Below are positions 1 to 8,417 of a DNA stretch of 55,714 nt, in pieces. The translations under genes were made by a program, and so were the position numbers. Location: contig JAJFGW010000036.1 in the NCBI GenBank assembly GCA_021775915.1, positions 1-55,714 on the forward strand. The letters are read 5' to 3'. The notes beneath the pieces are model-generated. The model saw only the letters and a list, made by a program, of their open reading frames with translations, was not told the origin of the DNA and did not search any database. How positions within the stretch are numbered: position 1 is the first letter of the stretch; each line of letters begins with the position of its first letter. Origin of the DNA: Alphaproteobacteria bacterium. GTDB taxonomy: Bacteria > Pseudomonadota > Alphaproteobacteria > Micavibrionales > Micavibrionaceae.

Positions 1-1200
1 CCACGAAACATCACGGACATATTTGGATTCGTCGTCATGGTCGTGATAGGCCTCGAGCTGAATCGCCGCCATCACGCCGACATTGCGAATATCAACCACG
101 CGCGGTTTATTCTCTAAACTATGCACGGCCTTTTCCAGCGGTTTTTCCATCTTTTTGGCATTCTCCAAAATATTATCATCTTGAATAGCGTCCATCGTGC
201 CGATAATCGCCGCCGAGGCCAGAGGGTGCCCGGAATAGGTATAGCCGTGCATGAGCTCGATAGTCTCTTTCGGGCCGTCCATGAACGTATCGTAGATTTC
301 GTCGGTCACAAAGGTCGCGCCTGCTGGCACGGTGCCGTTACTCAGGCCTTTGGCCATCGTGATAATGTCCGGCTTGACCCCGAAATAATCAACAGATGAT
401 ATATGCCCCAAACGGCCAAAGCCGGTGACGACTTCGTCAAAAATAAGCAATATGCCGTACTTGTCGCAAATCTCGCGCAAACGCTGTAAATATCCTTCCG
501 GCGGTGGCAGGATACCTGTTGACCCGGCCACAGGCTCGACAATCACCGCCGCGACATTTTCCGGCTCATGCATATAAACCATTTCTTCCAGCTCATCGGC
601 AAGGTGTACGCCCCAATCCGGCAGGCCGCGCGAAAAGGCATTGCGGTCCATATCATGTGTATGTGGCATATGCGCAACATCAGGCAATAGCTGTCCAAAC
701 GCTGCACGTACATAGGGAATACCGCCAACCGAAATACCGCCGAAATTCACGCCGTGATAACCGCGCTCTCTTCCTATAAGCGTACGGCGCGTACCTTCGC
801 CTTTGACCCGGTGATAGGCCAGCGCAATTTTAAGCGCCGATTCAACGGCCTCGGATCCTGAATTGCTGAAAAACACGTGATTATAAGGCTCCGGCATCGC
901 CGTACAGAGGCGCGAAGCGGCCTTAAAGGCCGTCGGGTGGCCATATTGAAAGTTTGAAACATAATCCAGCGCATCGAGCTGTGCCTTGACCGCTTCTTTG
1001 ACTTTGGGGTGACCGTGACCGGCATTGACGCACCACAGTCCGGCAATACCATCAATGATTTCTTTGCCTTCAGCGTCGTAATAATACATGCCTTCGCCCC
1101 GTACCACGACGCGCGGATCATTCTTGAAATACCGCATCGGCGTAAACGGCATCCAGAATTCATCCATTGAATTGGCGGCTGTTGTGAAATCATAACCCAT
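1..1200 (-). CDS. Class III omega-amino-acid:pyruvate aminotransferase, C-terminus cut by window edge
   Basis: A PLP-dependent class III aminotransferase, most like the beta-alanine/omega-amino acid:pyruvate transaminases, which move a terminal amino group to pyruvate. The minus frame is open for 400 codons from ATG at 1200 and runs off the left edge without a stop, so the C-terminus is missing. The N-terminus has the DEFWMPFTPMRYFK block typical of this subfamily. Further in are FFSNSGSEAVESALK (cofactor phosphate site), IFDEVVTGFGR (Asp near the pyridine nitrogen) and MAKGLSNG with the predicted Schiff-base Lys284. The gene faces away from the rest of the window with no linked partner, so the substrate is inferred from the family only. 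Confidence 0.9.
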   Translation of the reverse strand, partial: MGYDFTTAANSMDEFWMPFTPMRYFKNDPRVVVRGEGMYYYDAEGKEIIDGIAGLWCVNAGHGHPKVKEAVKAQLDALDYVSNFQYGHPTAFKAASRLCTAMPEPYNHVFFSNSGSEAVESALKIALAYHRVKGEGTRRTLIGRERGYHGVNFGGISVGGIPYVRAAFGQLLPDVAHMPHTHDMDRNAFSRGLPDWGVHLADELEEMVYMHEPENVAAVIVEPVAGSTGILPPPEGYLQRLREICDKYGILLIFDEVVTGFGRLGHISSVDYFGVKPDIITMAKGLSNGTVPAGATFVTDEIYDTFMDGPKETIELMHGYTYSGHPLASAAIIGTMDAIQDDNILENAKKMEKPLEKAVHSLENKPRVVDIRNVGVMAAIQLEAYHDHDDESKYVRDVSW

Positions 1201-1278
1201 AGTAAATACTCCCCGATCAATAAATATTCGGGGAGCATAGCAGAACAAAATTTAAGGGCAAGGGTGCCTTTATCGCAA

Positions 1279-1374
1279 TTACGGTAGCTGTAGAATTTTT
1301 GCTACTTTTTCATTATGAGCGACGGTATGTGGAAAAATTGCTTTTAGTTTTTCTTTTCTTAGCCAGTTTTCCAT
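1279..1374 (-). pseudogene. 31-codon shrunken tandem copy of the upstream membrane-protein gene
   Basis: A short open frame beginning MENWLRKEKLKAIF and ending AKILQLP. Its first 14 residues match the start of the 119-residue protein encoded just upstream (MENWLTKDGLKAIF). Its next residues (FPHTVAHNEKVA) match that protein's C-terminal part (FPNTTAHAEKIA). The 82 codons between, including the hydrophobic centre, are absent. The ribosome-binding region is also copied. It may be a decaying duplicate or an expressed micropeptide; no function is assigned. Confidence 0.6.
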
Positions 1375-1414
1375 TATTTTATCTCTGTTAGTGTTATCTA
1401 AAAAATACTATAGG
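1359..1414. repeat. Left copy of a 393-bp-period tandem duplication
   Basis: Bases 1359-1390 match 1752-1783 with one mismatch in 32, and CTATAGG at 1408-1414 recurs at 1801-1807 with the same 393-bp offset. The matched stretch covers the start codon, ribosome-binding region and -10-like box of the two related minus-strand genes. Confidence 0.8.
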
Positions 1415-1767
1415 GAATACTCGCCATATGATGATTTTTTCGATGTTGCTATTTTCTCCGCATGAGCGGTGGTGTTTGGAAAAAATATATTCCTAGCTTC
1501 TGCATCAGTATGCCCGAAGGCATGGAATGCAGCCGGAACCGCCATATATGCCACCGCAGCGGTAAGAAGCCCGGTACCAAATGTCCCTATCATCATCGTG
1601 CCGGTAGTCAGCCCAATCGTATGAGTAGCAAACGCACCAACATAAGCCCCGTGTATATCATCCTTAAATTCAGATAATTCAAACCATCCGTTTGTCATGT
1701 TTGAAGGTAGTGCGACAACGTCCTTGAAAATCGCTTTAAGTCCGTCTTTTGTTAGCCAGTTTTCCAT
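1408..1767 (-). CDS. Small membrane protein of unknown function
   Basis: 119 residues. Not recognised. The middle (about residues 40-82) is rich in Gly, Ala, Thr and Met and hydrophobic, with stretches such as HTIGLTTGTMMIGTFGTG and LLTAAVAYMAVPAAFHAF that could form two short membrane segments. The C-terminus is polar and basic. ATG at 1767 has ACGGAG about 9 bases upstream, and a good sigma-70-like promoter lies at 1800-1828, so expression is likely. Its stop codon falls inside the CTATAG that is the -10-like box of the shrunken duplicate downstream. Confidence 0.65.
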   Translation of the reverse strand: MENWLTKDGLKAIFKDVVALPSNMTNGWFELSEFKDDIHGAYVGAFATHTIGLTTGTMMIGTFGTGLLTAAVAYMAVPAAFHAFGHTDAEARNIFFPNTTAHAEKIATSKKSSYGEYSL

Positions 1768-1807
1768 TATTTTATCTCCGTTAACATAATTTTATAAATG
1801 CTATAGG
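1752..1807. repeat. Right copy of a 393-bp-period tandem duplication
   Basis: Partner of the repeat at 1359-1414. This copy keeps the complete gene and a -35 element, whereas the left copy has no recognisable -35 box because the C-terminal codons of the intact gene occupy that place. Confidence 0.8.
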
Positions 1808-1828
1808 CTTGGCTTGTCATATTGTCAA
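1800..1828 (-). promoter_or_regulatory. Sigma-70-type promoter for the 119-residue membrane protein
   Basis: On the minus strand TTGACA (1828-1823), a 17-base spacer and TATAGC (1805-1800) lie about 33 bases before the ATG at 1767. The -35 box is perfect and the -10 box matches at four of six positions. Confidence 0.6.
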
Positions 1829-1889
1829 GAAAATTAGGAGGCATATTTCTTTCATAGACAAAGACTGGAATTCTTATAGTTTAGAGTTC

Positions 1890-2648
1890 ATGAGCACGGA
1901 TAACGGAAAACATAACGGCAACGGCCATGACCCTGATGATGACGAAGATAATGTCATTCGCATTCCAAGTCTTGCCGAGCGTGACAAAATACGCCGCGAA
2001 GCTGAAAAGCAATGGCGGCGGGATTACAGGGCGTCAAACAAAGCCGAGCCGATGATTAATTTGCCGCCTGTGACAAAGATGATGCTTGTCGTGCTCCTTG
2101 TTATTCACGCCGTTTTTGAACTGGCCCTTGACCCGCCGCAGCAATACTGGGTTTTTGAGCATTTCGGATTTACGCCGGAATATTACACGCAGGCTTTCCC
2201 CGGCTGGCCGGCCTTTGTCGGGCCGTTTTCCTATATGTTTTTTCACAGCAACTGGCTGCATGTCGGGATGAACTCTGTGATGCTTATGGCTTTTGGCGCG
2301 GGCGTGGAAAAATGGATGGGGGGCGGGCGTATGTTTCTCCTGTTTTTCCTCTGCGGCCTTGCTGCCGCGCTTATTCATTTTGTCCTGTCCCCTTTTTCTG
2401 AACATACCATGATAGGTGCCTCTGGCGGGGTCAGCGGTTTGTTTGCCGCCGTCATGATTATGTTGCAGCAACAGGGACGGCTGGGCGCGGGTAAGTACGG
2501 TATTTGGCCCTTTGTCGCGCTTTGGATCGGTATTTCTGTGATCTTTGGTCTTCTGGGGAGTCCGGATGGAAGCGCGGTGGCCTGGACGGCCCATATTGGC
2601 GGGTTCCTCGCCGGGCTTGTCTTGTTGAAACCCGTATTGAGGCTATAA
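1890..2648 (+). CDS. Rhomboid-family intramembrane serine protease
   Basis: A polytopic inner-membrane protein that would cut substrate helices within the bilayer. After a charged cytoplasmic N-terminus of about 60 residues come six hydrophobic segments. Rhomboid marks are the HSNWLHVGMN loop-helix, the nucleophile motif GASGGVSG (Ser178 from the ATG at 1890) and the catalytic His in TAHIGG (His235). An in-frame upstream start at 1809 would add 27 residues unlike family members, so ATG 1890 is preferred although no strong ribosome-binding site is seen. It stands alone between a divergent hypothetical and a convergent dipeptidase gene. Substrate unknown. Confidence 0.92.
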   Translation: MSTDNGKHNGNGHDPDDDEDNVIRIPSLAERDKIRREAEKQWRRDYRASNKAEPMINLPPVTKMMLVVLLVIHAVFELALDPPQQYWVFEHFGFTPEYYTQAFPGWPAFVGPFSYMFFHSNWLHVGMNSVMLMAFGAGVEKWMGGGRMFLLFFLCGLAAALIHFVLSPFSEHTMIGASGGVSGLFAAVMIMLQQQGRLGAGKYGIWPFVALWIGISVIFGLLGSPDGSAVAWTAHIGGFLAGLVLLKPVLRL

Positions 2649-2650
2649 GG

Positions 2651-3349
2651 TTAGTGCGTCATTCGCATCTCTGGCGGTAAATTTCTATCGGAAACAGCTT
2701 CGTACTTGCCGGAATAATTAGCAGGAAAGCGAAAGTCCCACCATTCCGCGGGCAGAGGCAGGATTTCTTTGCCGTACTGCTTTGCTGCCTCCATAAAAGC
2801 CGTTTGTAGTTTTTCCCTGTTTTCCAGTATGTTATCCGGGAAATCCGTATAAAGGCGGCTGGCCGGGTTTTTCTGCGGATCAGTGGTCAGATGATCAAAT
2901 GCTGTGCCCATATCCCACTCGATGCCGTTTTGATCGGTAATTGTTACATCAACCGCCATACCGCGCGGATGCCCGCCGCCGCCGGGCGGTGATAAAAGCC
3001 GGTCAGGGCCTTCTGCGCACCATTCCGGGTGGGCTTTAACAATCTCTGTGTTTTGCATGGCTTGCTGGGCTTCCACGGTGCGTAACCCGTCTTTGAGGAC
3101 CAGAATACCGTCCCAGCGTTCATGGACAATTTTGGCGGCCAGTAATACAATTTCGGCGAACTCTTTGTGGAGCCATAGCCGCGCCTCTTTTTTATAGAGC
3201 GCCGTTTCAAAAATATTTTCCGGGTGCTTTTCGTCTGCATAGACAAGATCAACGCGCAGAGGATAGTCATTTTCATACATATCCATCGCTATAAGCTCAT
3301 CAGACGTAATTTGTTTTTGAGTCTTTGCCAAAAATATTCTACCGTTCAA
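2651..3349 (-). CDS. D-Ala-D-Ala dipeptidase-like protein (VanX/DdpX, peptidase M15D) with altered zinc ligand
   Basis: Resembles the zinc dipeptidases that split D-Ala-D-Ala in peptidoglycan recycling. Numbering from the TTG at 3349, the substrate Arg motif DGLRT has Arg90, the first zinc motif GGGHPRGMAVD supplies His127 and Asp134, and the catalytic base is Glu202 in AEWWDF. Family members normally read EWWHF; here the third zinc ligand His is replaced by Asp205 (codon GAC, one base from CAC). There is no clear signal peptide. The start is uncertain: TTG 3349 has no ribosome-binding site, and ATG codons at 3286 and 3280 are alternatives. Divergent from mlaE. Confidence 0.85.
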   Translation of the reverse strand: MNGRIFLAKTQKQITSDELIAMDMYENDYPLRVDLVYADEKHPENIFETALYKKEARLWLHKEFAEIVLLAAKIVHERWDGILVLKDGLRTVEAQQAMQNTEIVKAHPEWCAEGPDRLLSPPGGGGHPRGMAVDVTITDQNGIEWDMGTAFDHLTTDPQKNPASRLYTDFPDNILENREKLQTAFMEAAKQYGKEILPLPAEWWDFRFPANYSGKYEAVSDRNLPPEMRMTH

Positions 3350-3377
3350 GAGTTGTGTAATCAGGAAGATTAAAGAA

Positions 3378-4229
3378 ATGACGACGGAAACAAAAGAAAA
3401 TAGTCACGATATGGTTGATGAGTGCGTTGAAGGCGCGTGCTCTGCTGTCGATTATGTCCTGAATGCTTGCGAGTCTATTGGTGAAACCATCGTGCATCTT
3501 TTCCATGCTGTGGGGACGCTGGCGATCTTTATATTTCGCTCTGTCACGCATGTGTTCTTGCCACCTTTTTTCCCGCGCCTGATTTTACGGCAAATCATAG
3601 ATATTGGGTATTACTCGCTCCCTGTGGTGGGGATGACAGCACTATTTACCGGCATGGTGCTGGCATTGCAAAGCCATACCGGGTTTTCCCGTTTTAATGC
3701 GGAAGGTGCTGTGGCCGGTGTTGTTGCTTTGTCAGTCACGCGGGAACTTGCCCCGGTTCTGGCCGGTCTTATGGTGGCCGGACGCGTCGGGGCTTCCATG
3801 GCGGCTGAAATTGGTACAATGCGCGTGACTGAGCAGATTGACGCTTTGAGAACCCTGTCGGTTAACCCTTATAAATATCTGATCGCGCCGCGCGTGATTG
3901 CCGGTACGCTGATGCTGCCTATTCTGGTTTTGATCGGCGATATTATTGGTGTTTTTGGTGGCTATATTGTCAGTATCTATAACCTTGGTTTTTCGCCCGG
4001 CAATTACCTGACCCAGACATGGGACATTCTGGAGCGTATTGATGTTATTTCCGGCCTTGTAAAGGCGGCCGTGTTTGGCTTTATTGTTGCCATTATGGGC
4101 TGTTATAACGGGTTTAATTCCGGGCGCGGCGCGCAAGGCGTTGGCGCGGCAACGACCTATGCCGTTGTTTCTTCGTCAATTCTGATCCTGATTTTCAACT
4201 ATATCCTGACGCAGGTGTTTTTCTCATGA
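3378..4229 (+). CDS. mlaE: MlaE-family ABC transporter permease
   Basis: Inner-membrane permease of the Mla-type phospholipid transporter that moves lipids between inner and outer membranes. About 90 N-terminal residues precede a hydrophobic core with the family signatures LPVVGMTALFTGMVLALQ, ALSVTRELAPVLAGLMVAGRVGASMAAE, and the EQIDAL coupling segment that contacts the ATPase. Its stop overlaps the start of the ATPase gene in ATGA, so the two are translationally coupled. The matching substrate-binding MlaD protein is not in this operon but about 30 kb away (34747-35205). Confidence 0.94.
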   Translation: MTTETKENSHDMVDECVEGACSAVDYVLNACESIGETIVHLFHAVGTLAIFIFRSVTHVFLPPFFPRLILRQIIDIGYYSLPVVGMTALFTGMVLALQSHTGFSRFNAEGAVAGVVALSVTRELAPVLAGLMVAGRVGASMAAEIGTMRVTEQIDALRTLSVNPYKYLIAPRVIAGTLMLPILVLIGDIIGVFGGYIVSIYNLGFSPGNYLTQTWDILERIDVISGLVKAAVFGFIVAIMGCYNGFNSGRGAQGVGAATTYAVVSSSILILIFNYILTQVFFS

Positions 4230-5023
4230 CCGTATCTTCCTCGGATGACAAGCTTCAACTCTTTGGCGTGAAAAAAGCCTTTGGCTCTAATGGCGTTTTG
4301 CAAGGTGTCGATTTGCATGTGCCGAAAGGAAAATCCCTTGTTGTGATTGGCGGCTCCGGTACTGGCAAGTCCGTTATGCTGAAATGCGTACTTGGTTTGT
4401 TGTCCCCGGATGAAGGCTCTATCATGGTTGATGGCCGCGAAACTGTCGGGCTTGATGCTAAAGAGCGCGATAAACTCATGCGTAAATTCGGCATGTTATT
4501 TCAGGGTGCGGCCTTATTTGATTCTATGAAAGTTTGGGAAAATGTTGCCTTCGGCCTGATTCAGGGACGCGGTATTGATCGCCGTGAGGCGCAAGACATA
4601 GCCATTGAAAAACTCATTGCCGTTGGCCTGAAAGAAGAGGTCGGAGAGCTTTTTCCGGGCGAACTGTCCGGCGGGATGCAAAAACGTGTCGGGTTGGCGC
4701 GCGCCATTGCCGCCAATCCGGAAATCATTTTCTTTGATGAGCCGACCACCGGGCTTGATCCGATTATGGCCGATGTGATTAATGAGCTTATTGTCAAAAC
4801 CGTTAAGGAGCTCGGCGCGACAACTTTGTCCATTACCCATGATATGGCAAGCGCCCGTAAAATTGCTGACTATGTCGCCATGATTTATCAGGGCCGGATT
4901 GTCTGGCATGGCCCGGTTGGTGACCTTGATAATTCAGGGAATGAGTATGTCGACCAGTTCATCCATGGCCGTGCGGAAGGCCCTATTACAGATGATGAAA
5001 AATCTGGCCGTTACGCGGCTTAA
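4226..5023 (+). CDS. mlaF: MlaF-family ABC transporter ATPase
   Basis: ATPase partner of MlaE. Walker A GGSGTGKS is at residues 42-49, the signature LSGGMQ begins at residue 147, Walker B IIFFDEP carries Asp171 and Glu172, and the H-loop is His205 in SITHD. Length of 265 residues is normal for the family. The gene overlaps mlaE by four bases and is followed after 50 bases by the PBP1A gene, which may be read from the same transcript. Confidence 0.95.
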   Translation: MTVSSSDDKLQLFGVKKAFGSNGVLQGVDLHVPKGKSLVVIGGSGTGKSVMLKCVLGLLSPDEGSIMVDGRETVGLDAKERDKLMRKFGMLFQGAALFDSMKVWENVAFGLIQGRGIDRREAQDIAIEKLIAVGLKEEVGELFPGELSGGMQKRVGLARAIAANPEIIFFDEPTTGLDPIMADVINELIVKTVKELGATTLSITHDMASARKIADYVAMIYQGRIVWHGPVGDLDNSGNEYVDQFIHGRAEGPITDDEKSGRYAA

Positions 5024-5073
5024 TACATGCAAAAAGCCTTTCTTTCGCCGTAGTCCTGCTTTATATAAATTCT

Positions 5074-7503
5074 ATGCGCTTTCTTTGGTACGGATTTCTG
5101 GCAATGTTTTCGCTCGGCATGCTTGGCCTTATGGCTGCTGTCGGCGGGTCTATTTATGCCATTTCCTATTATAGCCGGGATCTGCCGGAATATAGCCAGC
5201 TTAAAGATTACAAGCCGCCGGTCGTGACTCGTGTTTATGCCGGTGACGGGCATTTAATGGCTGAGTTTGCCGAACAAAAGCGTGTTTTTGTTCCGGTTGA
5301 AAAAATCCCCGATATTGTTAAGCAGGCCATTATATCCGCTGAAGACAAGAATTTTTATAGTCACCAGGGCGTTGATTATTTTGCGATTCTGCGTGCTGCC
5401 AGAAATAATTTGATGGGCCAGTCCATGCAAGGGGCCTCCACAATTACGCAGCAAGTCGCAAAAAACTTTCTACTGAGCAATGAGCGCACCTATAGCCGTA
5501 AAATCCGTGAAGCGATTCTTGCCTTCAGGATGGAACGGGCGATGAGCAAGGAAAGGCTGCTGGAGCTTTACTTAAATGAAATTTATTTGGGCGAGAGATC
5601 ATACGGCGTTGCTGCGGCGGCTTTGAACTATTTTAATAAATCGCTGGAAGAGCTGGAGATTCACGAAGCGGCGTTTCTTGCTGTGCTACCAAAAGCACCG
5701 AATAATTATCATCCCGTGCGCAATCACGACAAAGCGCTGGAACGCCGTAATATGATTATCAAATTGATGGCGTCTAATGGTTATATTTCCAAAGGCCAGA
5801 GCGAATTGGCGCGGGCGCTACCTTTGCAAATGATAAAGGGCAGCGGCGTTAACATTGTTGATGCGCCGTATTTTACTGAAGAAGTGCGCCGCCAGTTGAT
5901 CGGGCAATATGGTGAAGAGAGCCTTTATGGCGGGGGGCTGGCCGTTCGTACCAGCATTAATCCACGCATGCAGGAAATCGCCGTGCGTGTTCTGCGTGAG
6001 GGGCTTGTTGCTTATGACCGGCGTCATGGCTGGCGCGGCCCCGTTGATCATTGGGATGACCTTGATGACTGGGCAGCAAAGCTGCGTGACTATAAAAAGC
6101 CGCGTAGTATGCTGTCTTATTGGAAGCTGGTCACAATTCTTAGTGTGACAAGTGAAGAGGCTGTTATTGGTTTTGCTGATAAATCTCGTGATGTGCTTAA
6201 GCTTCAATATTTAAGCTGGGCGCGTAAGCCATTAAAAAATAATAAGCTCGGTGAGGAAATAACCTCTGTGCGTGATGTTTTGCGTACAGGCGATGTCGTC
6301 ATGGTTGACCATGTAACGCTGCAGGATGGCAGCAAGGTTTATGGTTTGCGGCAAATTCCAAAAATAAACGGCTCTATCATAGCCATGGATCCGCATACCG
6401 GGCGTATTCTGGCCATGCAGGGCGGCTGGTCTTATGAAGAAAGCGAATTTAATCGTACAACACAAGCCTGGCGCCAGCCCGGTTCGGCTTTTAAGCCTTT
6501 TGTTTATATCGCGGCGCTTGATAAAGGCTTCACACCGGCAACGCTGGTGCTTGACGCGCCGTTTGTTATTGATCAGGGGCCGGGCCTTGGTAAATGGCGG
6601 CCTTCAAATTACACAAAGGAATTTTACGGCCCGACACCGATTCGGGTTGGTATAGAAAAATCACGGAACCTGATGACGGTACGTCTTGCCGATTTTGTAG
6701 GGATGCCTGATATTGTCAAATACGCGCAAAAATTTGGGGTTATTGAAGAAATGAAGCCACTTTTGGCTAATGCGTTGGGGTCCGGGGAAACGACCTTAAT
6801 GCGTTTGACCACGGGGTATGCCCAGTTTGTGAATGGCGGTAAAAAAGTAACGCCGACTTTGATTGACCGTATACAGGACCGTCGCGGTAAAACTATATTC
6901 AATCATGATACTAGATCCTGTAAGGATTGTGGTTCTCTGATCGAGTGGAAAGAGCAGGAAACACCGATGATTCCTGACACAAGGCCGCAAATAACTGATC
7001 CGCGCAAAGCTTATCAGATTGTCTCTATGCTCGATGGTGTTGTTCAGCGTGGCACAGGCGTACGTATTCGCGCGCTGGGGCGGCCACTTGCCGGTAAAAC
7101 CGGAACAACAAACGAGTCCCGTGATACATGGTTTATCGGCTTTTCGCCTGACCTTGTTGTCGGTGTCTTTGCCGGGTTTGATGTGCCGCGTTCGTTGGGG
7201 CGCAGGGAAACCGGCTCTTCAGTTGCCGTCCCGATCTTTCGTGATTTTATGAAAGAGGCCTTAGAGGGGACTCCGTTTACGCCGTTTCGTGTTCCGCCCG
7301 GTGTACGTCAGGTGCAGATCAATGCCAAAACCGGCGCCCGGTCAAAACCCGGTGACGAAAAAGTGATCTGGGAAGCTTTTCTGGCAGGAACAGAACCGAC
7401 CGACAAAATGTACATTTTGGATGGCAAGGGAATTAGCCTGATGCCGGGTCTAAGCGGTTCCGATCAAAATGGCGCCAATGTCGGTACCGGCGGACTTTAT
7501 TAA
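5074..7503 (+). CDS. mrcA: Penicillin-binding protein 1A, bifunctional glycosyltransferase/transpeptidase
   Basis: Class A PBP that polymerises lipid II and cross-links peptidoglycan in the periplasm. An N-terminal membrane anchor (about residues 7-32) is followed by a GT51 domain with the SAEDKNFYSHQG catalytic Glu motif near residue 90 and GASTITQQVAKN. The transpeptidase domain has SXXK (Ser471, Lys474 in PGSAFKPF), SXN starting at Ser530 (SRN) and KTGT at Lys675. The roughly 240 residues between GT51 and the transpeptidase contain a linker/OB-like insert usual for PBP1A. Full length at 809 residues. It could be in one transcript with mlaEF. Confidence 0.95.
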   Translation: MRFLWYGFLAMFSLGMLGLMAAVGGSIYAISYYSRDLPEYSQLKDYKPPVVTRVYAGDGHLMAEFAEQKRVFVPVEKIPDIVKQAIISAEDKNFYSHQGVDYFAILRAARNNLMGQSMQGASTITQQVAKNFLLSNERTYSRKIREAILAFRMERAMSKERLLELYLNEIYLGERSYGVAAAALNYFNKSLEELEIHEAAFLAVLPKAPNNYHPVRNHDKALERRNMIIKLMASNGYISKGQSELARALPLQMIKGSGVNIVDAPYFTEEVRRQLIGQYGEESLYGGGLAVRTSINPRMQEIAVRVLREGLVAYDRRHGWRGPVDHWDDLDDWAAKLRDYKKPRSMLSYWKLVTILSVTSEEAVIGFADKSRDVLKLQYLSWARKPLKNNKLGEEITSVRDVLRTGDVVMVDHVTLQDGSKVYGLRQIPKINGSIIAMDPHTGRILAMQGGWSYEESEFNRTTQAWRQPGSAFKPFVYIAALDKGFTPATLVLDAPFVIDQGPGLGKWRPSNYTKEFYGPTPIRVGIEKSRNLMTVRLADFVGMPDIVKYAQKFGVIEEMKPLLANALGSGETTLMRLTTGYAQFVNGGKKVTPTLIDRIQDRRGKTIFNHDTRSCKDCGSLIEWKEQETPMIPDTRPQITDPRKAYQIVSMLDGVVQRGTGVRIRALGRPLAGKTGTTNESRDTWFIGFSPDLVVGVFAGFDVPRSLGRRETGSSVAVPIFRDFMKEALEGTPFTPFRVPPGVRQVQINAKTGARSKPGDEKVIWEAFLAGTEPTDKMYILDGKGISLMPGLSGSDQNGANVGTGGLY

Positions 7504-7515
7504 ATCCTATTTAAT

Positions 7516-8343
7516 TTAAAAAGAAATCGTTTTTTCAATTGCATAACGGCCATTGGTTAAGGTTAGCGTTATGCTTTCGCCCATAATATATTCCGCCAGG
7601 TTTTCTATTCCTTCCGGCGCGGCTATCCGGATGATGGCCCGGCGGGATTCTTTTTCATCTATGGTTATGTCTGGCACTGCCGTTACATAAAGGTCCCCGG
7701 CTTCTATATAAAGATCGGCGTTTTCATACCCGGATTGTGAGAAGGCGGTAACCACAACCGCTTCCGGCCCTATAACCGCATTCTCAATTTTAAGTCCCGG
7801 CAAATCGCCTTTGTGGGGGATATCTTTCTGCGCTTTTGCGATTTGTTTTACGTAGACGCTATCTTCGGCTGCCCCGGCCGGGATTTTTAAATGTAAGGAT
7901 ATTTTTTGCGGGACACAGATGTCTTTGCAAACCATAATTTCCGCTTGAAGGTTAAGCGTAGCGGACTTCCCTGTTTCTGTGAGCTGTACATCCAGTGGCA
8001 ATAGAGCCGTATTTTTATATCCAAAGCTATAGAAACCATATGTTTCAAAACGCTGGGGCAGGGGCCAAATCACACTAATGCTGTCCACATTTTTAGAGTC
8101 TTCCCAGTTAAAGCGCGGCGGTAATCCGCCATCTCCCGGCATACGCCAGTAAGCATGCCACCCTTCAGAAAGGCGCATGTCAAAGGCGGCGGTGATATTT
8201 TTCTGCTCTCCAGTTGCTTCCGTACTGCTTAAAAGTCGAGCCTGAACATAATCAGCAGAGCGCCATTGTGTTTCCAGCGCTTGTGCTTGACTGGAAACAA
8301 ACACAGAAAGAATTACCAGAATAATGATTGCGTATTTCTTCAT
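7516..8343 (-). CDS. Secreted DsbD N-terminal-domain protein
   Basis: A periplasmic protein of 275 residues with a signal peptide (MKKYAIIILVILSVFVSSQAQA) followed by a DsbD N-terminal-type domain, which in DsbD passes electrons to periplasmic partners. The motif VCKDICVPQ supplies a Cys pair of the kind used in DsbD-alpha. The membrane electron-transfer domain and C-terminal thioredoxin domain of full DsbD are absent and not encoded next door, so this is a stand-alone version as often seen in alphaproteobacteria. It ends convergently with PBP1A. Confidence 0.82.
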   Translation of the reverse strand: MKKYAIIILVILSVFVSSQAQALETQWRSADYVQARLLSSTEATGEQKNITAAFDMRLSEGWHAYWRMPGDGGLPPRFNWEDSKNVDSISVIWPLPQRFETYGFYSFGYKNTALLPLDVQLTETGKSATLNLQAEIMVCKDICVPQKISLHLKIPAGAAEDSVYVKQIAKAQKDIPHKGDLPGLKIENAVIGPEAVVVTAFSQSGYENADLYIEAGDLYVTAVPDITIDEKESRRAIIRIAAPEGIENLAEYIMGESITLTLTNGRYAIEKTISF

Positions 8344-8417
8344 AAAAAAACCTTTTTCTTATCATCTGCAGGATATGCTAACTATATAGAGCATTAAATA
8401 TTAATTTGCAGGTTATT

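Noticed and set aside
1-1200. Aminotransferase as a broken gene
   Set aside because: The frame is open throughout; lack of a stop is due only to the window edge.
774-1238. 154-codon minus frame at the left end
   Set aside because: Out of frame with the 400-codon aminotransferase reading, which has all family motifs and simply runs off the edge.
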